Part shown: in pieces, positions 37,401 to 47,063 of the stretch
How positions within the stretch are numbered: position 1 is the stretch's first letter
Layout: the number at the start of each line of letters is the position of its first letter
Translations under genes and position numbers: made by a program
The notes under the pieces: generated by a model
Databases searched by the model: none
What the model saw: only the letters and a program-made list of their open reading frames with translations
Told to the model about the DNA's origin: nothing
Source: Cloeon dipterum
Taxonomy: Eukaryota > Arthropoda > Insecta > Ephemeroptera > Baetidae
Direction of reading: 5' to 3'
NCBI RefSeq assembly: GCF_949628265.1
Contig: NC_088788.1
Span: forward strand, 11,780,001-11,844,000
DNA: 64,000 bases

Positions 37401-39971
37401 CTCGACTATTTGAACTTTAATGTCTCAACTATGAAAAATTGGCTGTATCTTGCCTCGTCATCAAAATGCAAATTGTATTCGGGACAATAACAACGCCGAG
37501 GGAGATATGGAGTGCCGACCTTTAACTGTGGGAGATAATTTCTCCGCGCCGCAGATTAAACAAGCGTGATGCATATTATTTTGCATCTGCGGATCACACG
37601 AGATGCATCGCTCATGTTCAAGATCGTTTTGCATTACACTTCCCGTTGGGGAGACTCACTTTCACACGAGAAGAGAAGGAAGAAAGAAAGAAAGGAGATA
37701 GGAGAGGACCGTGGCCGGCAGCGGCGTTCGTGTGCTAATTCTTTCCTAGAAAGGGTGATAAAATAAATTTGTTAGCGAGCGCATGGTCGTGCAACACAAT
37801 AAGACAGCCGGGGTGAAATAATACACACGTTAAGAGAGCGGATAAAAAATGGGAATAAAATGCAAGGGCTAGTTGAATGATGTGCGTCGTGACTCATACG
37901 GGGTCGCCTTGTTTTGTCTCTAAGGATTATTGGACTGAAAATGAATTTGTTCAAAAATATTATTAATTTACGTAAAAATTACACGTTGTATACAAAGTTC
38001 TGACTGTAAAGTTTTTAAATGAAATTCGTTAACTTTCGCTACTGTATTATGAAACAATTATTTTTAATCTCTGTCCATTAATTAAATTAACACTGAGTTA
38101 AAGTGGATCAACGCGAGAAAAGGGCAACAATTGCACTTAAAACTTGTGTTTGTTGTCCGCTACCACACGCCAAATTGCTGGATGCATGAAGCAGTTAGTT
38201 CGATAATAAATTTGTGCAACAATTTGAAATACCAAAAAAGGACCTTGATATTTAATAAAAATTTTAAATTGTCAAATTTTCTCCCAAAAATTACAGCACG
38301 CGCTTGGCAGATTTCGATCCTTCTCGTCAAGATCTATTCAACATTTTATTATACCTTTATGTTTTGAAACTAAATTAAATATCAAATAGGGAAACAGTCA
38401 TTATATATACTAATTGAAAAGCACGCGTTATTATTAGCGTTCTGTGAAAAATCCCTACTTTCGGACAAATTCCAAATCGTCTTGTTTCGGACAAAATCCA
38501 TTCGGACAAATTACGCGTTCCCCTCGTGCGGTGTGCTGCGCGGACCGCAATAAAAATGCAGCTCGCGCACACAAGAGGGTTCGGCCGCGTGCACGGTCGT
38601 GACTGGGGCCAAAAGGTGATAAAACCCACTCGCACCGGTGCATGGGAACAAATGGCACTTGGCAAATGCCCATTTCGTTCTCCGAATAATTCAAGCTGAC
38701 GAAAAAAACCGCTGCTGCTGCTGGACGACCTTGCTGTGTGTTGCTCTCCGCGCAAGCAGCGACCAGGTAAAAATAAAATGAGAAAAAAAAACGCAGCCGC
38801 GGGGAATGTACGTTGAGGAGTCGGCGGAGTCACGATCCCCGGTGCATCTCTCACGACTGCACTTTTTGCTGCCTGCAGCCAATTAGCGGAGAAAATAAAT
38901 TCGTGATTGCATCGAGATGCGAGTGTGTGTGCGGGACTTTGACTTATTGTGCGCGCATTTCTCGCGAAAAAAGTCCAAAGCGTGATTTATTCCGCCACTT
39001 TGCGCGCACCATTAATCTTTATGGAATCGTCTTTAAGCGTTGGTATTGTGTAATGGTGTCGGCCGAGCGAAATTGCGAGCCGCGCGCAAGTCGAAAAGAC
39101 ACCGCGCGCCAAGGTCGGCCGGAATTGTGAGTCTCAAGCAACGGACGCGGACGGACGCCGGGTGTGTGTGCAGTGCGTTTTTACGCCGATCGCAATCATT
39201 TTTGCCAGCGACCTTGAGGGTTTTGAGTTTAATTGAAACATCAAATTAAGACCAGATTCGTTTCTCGAGCAAAAACAAGTCTGCTCATGCTCATGCTATA
39301 CCGGTTGCCGTGGAAAATATACTACACATGAAATTACTGCAAATTAAGAGCCTTTTAGCACGGGATTGAGCAATGAAATTCGACGTTATTGCTAAATAAA
39401 CGCAATAATTGGCGAATAATCTCGCTCTTTCGAGCTATAAAAGGGAGCATTTTCCCACCGAACGAGTGTTTTATTACAGCCATCTCTCTCTGACTCCGAA
39501 TATCAGCTTGTTTTTGTGCTCGGCATTTTGCAACCGCGTCAATGCTAAGCCGAAGAGATAAGACGCAGTGCCTGCCTCCCAATTTTATGATTTTTACTCC
39601 CCATTGTTCCAAATGAGCTAGACTCAGAAAAAGTGTCTACTGTTCACCAACGTTTTTGCAGTTGCGAAATTTTCATTCGGGCTTGCTGACGGAAGAATTC
39701 TATAACAACAAATCCGTGGCAGTGGCTCTCTTGATAAAATGTTATGTTTGGCGCATTTCGTGATGTATGAAATTTCTCCTACGTATGTCGATTACGCAAT
39801 CCTTTACTTAACAAAACAATCATATGAGAGAGAGAGGATTAAAAGTGAGATCAGCAAGATATTTAGAAATGATCTTCTTCACTGTAAAAGATGTGTTTTT
39901 GACAGTATACTAGAAAGCAGTAAAACAGAATAATAAATATAATTATTTCGCTATTTATCTACATCACATTG

Positions 39972-40493
39972 TGTAATATCTCTATGCTATTTCAGCATAT
40001 TATAAAATAAATTTTCGCAATTAATAATAGAATGGATAGGTACTGCTTTAATTAATTCTTAAATTATTAGTCGGTAATTGTCTTGATTAGTCAAGGAAAC
40101 CAGAGGAACTGCTAGTTAAACATTAATTTCACTGAAGGACCAGTTAATGCAAAGGACTTGCGTCCTTTTATTGAATAAGATCATTACTATGTTGCAAATT
40201 AGCAAGTTTATCATTCATAAAAAAAATTCATTGTGTGCTCCGGAATTCATTCTGATGTTGCATACGGAGAGTATACATTTGTTCTTTTACAACCACCCAG
40301 ATGTACGTGACGAATTTGGGTTCTTGCGATTCTAAAACGATTTTTCAATCTCGTTAGAGAGAGCGGAATGACGATTAAACTAGAAAAGTCATTGTTGTTC
40401 AGAAAAGAATTGCCATTTCAATTACCTATCCATTCTATTATTAATTGCTAAAATTTATTTTATAATATGCTGAAATAGCATAGAGATATTACA
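39972..40493. mobile_element. Non-autonomous TIR element, 522 bp
   Basis: Terminal inverted repeats of 71 bp (39972-40042 and 40423-40493) match at 70 of 71 positions, starting TGTAATATCTCTATGC. Flanking ATTG at 39968-39971 and 40494-40497 fits a 4-bp target-site duplication. The interior carries one 62-codon frame (40147-40335) with no transposase feature, so the element needs an enzyme supplied elsewhere. The near-identical TIRs suggest recent insertion. No second copy was noticed in the window. Confidence 0.8.
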
Positions 40494-42429
40494 ATTGTAT
40501 CAGCAGAAAGAAGCAGAAAAAGATCCAATTTATTGAGTTAATATAAAAACAAATGAGACATACTGAAACATATTAATATTACCTATTTTTATCGACGATG
40601 TATTATGTTAAAATTGGCTAACAATACGATGAGGCAGAAAGGTTGTGTAGATATATCGTTTCACAAATCTATTCACTGCGTGATGGATCACACGAAAATT
40701 ATATGACAAAAATGCAAAGCTGCATGGGTACAAGAATATCAATTATTCATTAAATTTAGCCATTTCAATTTGACTAAATTTTCTTTGATATACAAGTTTT
40801 TGCTATAATTTGGATCGGAAAAAACTCTTAACGTCTTTGATTACACAGAATATAATTTTTAACTTTATATGGACTATAAAATAATATATCTCATTTATAG
40901 CCTTAAAGACATGGCTACGGCTGACTACACTCAATCGTCATTGCTGAATTTGGGGTGCCTTGAGTGGCTGACAAGTATATTTTAAGGTGAGCTGTTGTTT
41001 GCCAAAGCCCAAGTTTCTAAAGGTTTTGACAATAGCGGGATATATAGTCACGGCGCGGCACTCAGAAGGAATACTCAAAATGGAAACTCTAATTTAAATT
41101 TGAAACAAACGTAAGCAGCGCAGTAATAATTCGTCAATAATAATTCACAACCAACGCGCTTTGTCCTATGTGTCATATTTATATAAAAAGGTTCGAGAGA
41201 ACAAAACTGTTCGCTCGTTATCTTACAAATTCTTTAGATTTAGTGTGGTAAGCATATTAATACGTTCAATAAACCATTAATTACAATATATTATTAATTC
41301 TGCGAGAGCACCTTTGTAAGAACAACCTACTTAAGGGCAAATTCTTAACGCCGCTGAAATCTTTTTTCAAGGTATATATCAACAGTTAAATTATTACTAA
41401 AATAATTTTAAGACCATAAATTCAACGATTTCCGATACATTTTTTTATAAATCTTTAGACAAAAGTATACAAGATAGCAATATTATCTTGCTCTTATGAA
41501 GATTCAAATTGAAACTTACAAAGTTTTATGGTGATAAGAAGCGTTATTAGGTTTAATTCAAAGCAGGGAGTTTGGCTTATTTTTTAAACACATAAATTTT
41601 ATCAAAGCATGATGTAATAACGAAATAGGGACTTTTAAGGTTGGTTGTATTGATCACCACCTGGGTGTCACTACCCTTATTTCACCTTCAGTGGTTGCCA
41701 CCTGATGGCGCTACCCTTCATAGCATCCACCTTTGCTTTCCACGTATACGGTGGCGTGGCTGATCCGACACAACATTTGTTGTGTTTTGTGGTCCAGCGA
41801 CTCGTCGGTAGCTATATCTCTAATGTTTCTTAGGTATTTTTAAGTTATTTTGGTAAAAACCAAGAAGGAAATTAACAATTACAATGAATGGTCAATGTCG
41901 TAATCGAATTGTATGAAACGCAAGCGAAAACATTCACAAATTTTGCTTCATCTAATCCAAATAACCGAACATAAAAATTCAAACCATCAGCAGCGCGCTT
42001 CCCTTGACTGTTCATTTTTTGTTAAAATAGAGCATTGGGAGATATGATTGAGCACCTCTTTTACTATGGCTGTTCTATGTTGGGAAGGTAAAAAGTTGGT
42101 TATAGTTTAGTGTGACTTAAATATACGTATGTTTTGTTTAGCTACGCCACTCTAGAAAAAACGCAGCGCGTGTATAGAGTAAATATTTTAAATTGGTTTT
42201 GCTTGGAGCGTTTACTGGCGAGAAAGCTTTAATTTTAAACAGGATAAACCATCTATTATTGTTAAAATATAATATAACATTTATATATATGCTACTCAAC
42301 CATCTCTAATTTTAAAGTGTCATAATACATTAATTATTCTAAAAATTATTATATGCTTTGTTTTAGGTGAGGTATTCTAAGCATTGTCTGGTCGATATAT
42401 AGAGGCAGGAACCACCCCGCTGTGTGAAA

Positions 42430-43723
42430 ATGTCGTCAATGGTGAGTGTCTTTGAAGATTACCTTGCTAAAGTTAAACTCCTGAAAAGAATTAGAGATCA
42501 GAGGTTCCATATAGTAATTAATAACTATGTCGATACTCAAATGTGTACTCTTTTCGCACATGCTGGATTCAATCGACATATTTCGGAGCAGGTTACCGAG
42601 CAAAAAAATTGTATATCCGAGGATATCCGCCCTATGACATTGGGCTGTACAAAAGTATATCCTCCGGATATCCTGGAGGATATCCAAATTCTTGCTGGGT
42701 ATTTTTTCTAGTCGTGGGATTAAAGTTGCTCGCTAAAATGTCTCCTTAATTACGAATAAGCTTTAAGTTTGTATCATTAAAAATTTCACTATTTTTGTCA
42801 CATGCGGGGGTTAAAGTTAAATTTTTAGAACTAAACAGATACTGCAGAATATTATTTTATAGTTCTAATATTTTCATTTTTTTCAGCCCACAGTAACTGA
42901 CCATAGAGGTATGCGATAATTCATGGGGATCATGGATCGATTTGTTAGTGAAAGATACCGCAGACGTCGAGATGCCCGTATTAGTTTTTATGATGAGATG
43001 ATTCATATACGACTAGAAGTAATAGCGCATCTAGAAAGTGGTGGAAGTCCACAACTTGGTGAACTAGTATTTCTCGACGAGGATATTGAAATCACATCGG
43101 ATCCAGATTTGGAAACCATTTTAACCGATGATGAACGTGATGTCAATGAACCGGAGGTAGAAGAACTTCAGCAGAATAATCTTATTACCGCCAATAAAGT
43201 CGACAAAGGTAAGAGATAATTTTCCTTTGATCTCTATTTTGTGTGAAACTAAAATACATATATTTAACCAGCAGAGGAATGCGCCATCTGTCTTATGCCC
43301 GCCGAGCTTCCCGTCCGAATGCCTTGCAGCCACGAATTTTGTTTCACCTGTGCTAAAGGCCTGATGAAGGATCAAAAAAGGTCCTGCGCTTTGTGCAGAA
43401 AACCTATTCCTCCAAATTTTATCACGAATCCAGAAACGTTCGCCACTGGAGCCGTTGAAGCGCCAATGGGCAAGCACTCTTGGTTCTACAAAAGTCGATC
43501 TGGCTGGTGGGCATACGCGCCAAGGATGCAGATTGATATTGAGAACGAGTTTCTAAGTGGAAAATCAACATTTGAATGCATTCTCAACGGCCAGAAGTAC
43601 ATTTTGGATTTTGTAAAATCCATTCAGACATTTGGAATGCAGAAGACCCAACATATCAAGAGAAGTTTGAGCAAGAGCAGTCATATAGGAGTGGCTGGTC
43701 TCAGATACACTGTGCCTTCTTAA
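42430..43723 (+). CDS. RNF146-like E3 ligase, copy 1, first start blocked by a stop
   Basis: Same layout as copy 2: exons 42430-42441, 42887-43208 and 43272-43723. Exon 2 carries TAA at 42917-42919 where copy 2 has GAA, so the first ATG yields only 14 codons. A later ATG at 42923 opens a 245-aa protein (42923-43208 joined to 43272-43723) with the RING and WWE regions intact. The gene may therefore be expressed from the second start, with the 14-codon frame acting as an upstream ORF, or it may be decaying. The acidic linker before the RING differs from copy 2: it has LESGGSPQLGELVFLDED and EVEELQQNN. RING and WWE residues are almost unchanged, which suggests selection or gene conversion. AATAAA follows at 43785. 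Confidence 0.75.
42609..42690. repeat. GGATATCC-rich hairpin in intron 1 of copy 1
   Basis: Three perfect GGATATCC palindromes lie at 42621, 42666 and 42678. ATATCCTCC (42657-42665) pairs with GGAGGATAT (42675-42683) around the central palindrome. The same block is kept in copy 2 at about 45403-45484. No function is known to me. Confidence 0.7.
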
Positions 43724-43864
43724 CGCACAGTAATTTTCTGATATTGTTTCGAAAATTGTACATTGTTTTAGTGAAAATTGGTTAAATAAATACGAACACT
43801 TAATATCCAAGTAGATTTTATTTACTATATAAATCGAAATAATTTTTTAGTTTATTATAAACAT

Positions 43865-44433
43865 TTTCTTCTTGCAATCGTCATATATATTCAACGTGTA
43901 TAATTTATTTTTTAACAAAAGAATCAAGCCTATGAATGAATTTTTACGATATAATTCACTTTCACAGTCCCTGCAATTCCATAACTCCAAGGAAAATTTT
44001 CTGTCACGAAGAACGCACAATTACCGCACCCAGCAGTAAATCTGATCGTCAAGGATATGAAAAAAAAACCACTTTTCAACTCCCTTAGCATTCATCACAA
44101 AAAATCCATAATTGTGTGATGTGGGAATAACGTATTTTGGTAACCTTTCAAAGATGGATATATAGCTTACAATTTCTGAATTTTCTGTAGTCTGTAACAC
44201 AAGAAATTGAACTAATAATATTTGGCAAAGTGATAATGTAATTTAGCACCAGCGCAGCGTACCATTTGAATTTACAAGCCATACATATTTAATTAATTAG
44301 CGATTTGAAGTTGAGCAAAACATTCAAAAGGGCGCGGGGGTTCGTTGCTATTTTTCCTATTTTTACGACATCAGGGCAGATCAGGCCAAAGAATGTTAAG
44401 ACAGGAAGAAATGGGGAGAAGAGGAAAAACTTA
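43865..44433. other. Unique spacer between the two RNF146-like units
   Basis: AT-rich, not shared with the flanks of copy 2. No coding frame or repeat was recognised. Confidence 0.5.
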
Positions 44434-46654
44434 TTAAGGTTGCTTTGCTAACCACCTGGCGTCACTACCCTTATTTCACCTTCAGTGGTTGCCACCTGAT
44501 GGCGCTACCCTTCATAGCATCCACCTGTGCTTTCCACGTATGCGTAGCTGGTCCGACACAACATATTTGTTGTGTTTTGTGCTCCAGCGACTCGTCGGAA
44601 GCTATATCTCTAATGTTTGTTAGGTATTTTTAAGTTATTTTGGTAAAAACCAAGAAGGAAACTAACAATTACAATGAATGGTCAATGTCGTAATCGAAAT
44701 GTATGAAACGCAAGCGAAAACATTCACAAATTTTACTTGTTCTAATCCAAATAACCAAACATAAAAATTCAAACCATCAGCAGTGCGCTTCCCTTGACTG
44801 TTCATTTTTTGTTAAAGTAGAGCATTGGGAGATGATTGAGCACCTCTTTTACTATGGCTGTTCTATGTTGGGAAGGTAAAAAGTTGGTTATAGTTTAGTG
44901 TGACTTAAATATACGTATGTTTTGTTTAGCTACGCCACTCTAGAGAAAACGCGGCGCGTGTATAGAGTGAATATTTTAAATTCGTTTTGCTTGGAGTGTT
45001 TACTGGCGAGAAAGCTTTAATTTTAAACAGGATAAACCATCTATTATTGTTAAAATATAATATAATATTTGTATATGTGCTGCTCAACCATCTCTAATTT
45101 TAAAGTGTCATAATACATTAATTATTCTAAAAATTATTTATTATTGTGCTTTATTTTAGGTGAGGTATTCTAAGCATTGTCTGGTCGATATATAGAGGCA
45201 GGAACCACCCCTCTGTGTGAAAATGTCGTCAATGGTGAGTGTCTTTGAAGATTACCTTGCTAAAGTTAAACTCCTGAAAAGAATTAGAGATGAGAGGTTC
45301 CATGGTAATTAATAACTATGTCGATACTGAAATGTGTATTCTTTTCGCACATGCTGGATTCAATTGACATATTTCGGCGCAGGTTACCGAACAAAAAAAT
45401 TGTATATCCGAGGATATCCGCCCTATGACATTGGGCTGTACAAAAGTATATCCTCCGGATATCCTGGAGGATATCCAAATTCTTGATGGGTATTTTTTTC
45501 TAGTTCGTGGGATAAAAGTTGCTCGCTAAAATGTTTTCAGCCAAAATTCACAAAATTAAAAACCATAATCTTGAATAAAGCTTTAAGTTTGTATCATTAA
45601 AAATTTCACTATTTTTGTCACATGCGGGGGTTAAAGGTAAATTTTTAGAACTAAACAGATACTGCAGAATAGTATTTTATAGTTATAATATTTTCATTTT
45701 TTTCAGCCCACAGTAACTGACCATAGAAGTATGCGAGAATTCATGGGGATGGATCTGATTGCTAGTGAAAGATACCGCAGACGTCGAGATGCCCTTATTA
45801 GTTTTTATGAGTTGATTCATATACGACTAGAAGTAAGAGCGCATCTAGAAAGTAAACAAGTATTCCTCGATGAGGAAATTGAAATCACATCGGATCCAGA
45901 TTTGGAAACCATTTTAACCGATGATGAACGTGATATAGACGAACCAGAGGCTAAACGTCTTCGTCTGGATGATCTTGCCACCAATAAAGTCGACAAAGGT
46001 AAGAGATAATTTTCCTTTGATCTCTATTTTGTGTGAAACTAAAATACATATATTTAACCAGCAGAGGAATGCGCCATCTGTCTTATGCCCGCCGAGCTTC
46101 CCGTCCGAATGCCTTGCAGCCACGAATTTTGTTTCACCTGTGCTAAAGGCCTGATGAAGGATCAAAAAAGGTCCTGCGCTTTGTGCAGGAAACCAATTCC
46201 TCCAAATTTCATCACGAATCCAGAAACGTTCGCCACTGGAGCCGTTGAAGCGCCAATGGGCAAGCACTCTTGGTTCTACAAAAGTCGGTCTGGCTGGTGG
46301 GCATACGCGCCAAGGATGCAGACTGATATAGAGAACGCGTTTCAAAGTGGAAAATCAACATTTGAATGCATTCTCAACGGCCAGAAGTACATTTTGGATT
46401 TTGGTAAATTCATTCAGACATTTGGAATGCAGAAGACCCAACATATCAAGAGAGGCTTGAGCAAGAGCAGTCATATAGGAGTGGCTGGTCTCAGATACAC
46501 TGTGCCTTCTTAGCGCACAGTAATTTTCTGATATTGTTTCGAAAATTGTACATTGTTTTAGTGAAAATTGGTTAAATAAACACTAACACTTAATATCCAA
46601 GTAGATTTTATTTACTATATAAATCGAAATAATTTTTTAGTTTATTATAAACAT
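44434..46654 (+). repeat. Tandem duplication unit 2 (RNF146-like gene and flanks)
   Basis: Second member of the tandem pair, same orientation as 41635-43864. It ends where homology switches abruptly into exon 3 sequence of a third, truncated copy at 46655. Confidence 0.93.
45223..46513 (+). CDS. RNF146/Iduna-like RING-WWE E3 ubiquitin ligase, copy 2, intact
   Basis: RNF146 ubiquitinates poly-ADP-ribosylated proteins such as tankyrase-marked Axin, which raises Wnt signalling. Exons 45223-45234, 45707-45998 and 46062-46513 (phases 0 and 1) give 251 aa. The RING has C105-C108, C120-H122, C125-C128 and C140-C143. The WWE domain spans about 170-245, with HSWFYKSRSGWWAY, then KRGLSKSSHIGVAGLRY, the same end pattern as vertebrate RNF146. 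The N-terminal 100 residues are charged and acidic, with EAKRLRL as a possible nuclear signal. It lacks the long Ser-rich C-terminal tail of the human protein (359 aa), ending TVPS. Exon 3 has a tandem acceptor (CCAGCAG) that could add or drop one residue. A signal AATAAA lies at 46575. The 12-base first coding exon is short but conserved in both copies. Confidence 0.88.
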
Positions 46655-47007
46655 CTATTCCTCCAAATTTCATCACGAATCCAGAAACGTTCGCCACTGG
46701 AGCCGTTGAAGCGCCAATGGGCAAGTACTCTTGGTTCTACAAAAGTCGATCTGGCTGGTGGGTATACGCGCCAAGGATGCAGACTGATATTGAGAACGCG
46801 TTTCAAAGTGGAAAATCAACATTTGAATGCATTCTCAACGGCCAGAAGTACATTTTGGATTTTGGAAAATCCATTCAGACATTTGGAATGCAGAAGACCC
46901 AACATATCAAGAGAGGCTTGAGCAAGAGCAGTCATTTAGGAGTGGCTGGTCTCAGATACATGTGGCGAACAATATTATGGTCACCGGACCCTTTTAGTTC
47001 ACAGTAA
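46655..47007 (+). pseudogene. RNF146-like copy 3, WWE-only fragment
   Basis: The sequence starts inside exon 3, at the residue pair IP just after the RING, and keeps an open WWE region with SWFYKSRSGWWVY, IKRGLSKSS and GVAGLRY. It lacks the RING, the N-terminal exons and the promoter region seen in the other copies. The C-terminus is replaced by MWRTILWSPDPFSSQ before the stop. Downstream sequence still resembles the other 3' ends, with AATAAA at 47058. It is most likely a leftover of a third tandem copy after a deletion. An ATG at 46717 could in principle give a 96-aa WWE-only protein, or exon 3 of copy 2 could be extended by read-through. Nothing shows that it is expressed. Confidence 0.8.
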
Positions 47008-47063
47008 TTTACTGATATTTTTTGGGAAATTGTACATTGTTTTATTGAAAATTTTCTAATAAA

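Larger units (their letters stand above)
23843..41634. other. 17.8-kb stretch without recognised genes
   Basis: AT-rich DNA with CpG-rich patches near 25040-25920, 26640-27560, 29690-30020, 31060-31430, 33000-33660, 35510-36100 and 38480-39230. None of the open frames shows a domain or fits splice partners. The patch ending near 25760 has an initiator-like TCAGTC and could be a first exon or promoter of a gene whose coding exons are elsewhere. The stretch 31450-31700 is almost pure A/T. Repeats inside it are listed separately. Confidence 0.45.
41635..43864 (+). repeat. Tandem duplication unit 1 (RNF146-like gene and flanks)
   Basis: This 2.23-kb stretch is nearly the same as 44434-46654, including about 0.8 kb upstream of the start codon, both introns and the 3' end up to TTTATTATAAACAT. 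Matching points lie 2,790-2,799 bp apart. Differences are scattered substitutions and small indels. About 570 bp of unrelated AT-rich DNA separates the units. Confidence 0.93.

Noticed and set aside
42424..42711. 95-codon frame reading from the copy 1 start codon through its donor into intron 1
   Set aside because: In copy 2 the same frame hits a stop after 22 codons because of a 2-base indel, and the exon 2 join restores the conserved protein.
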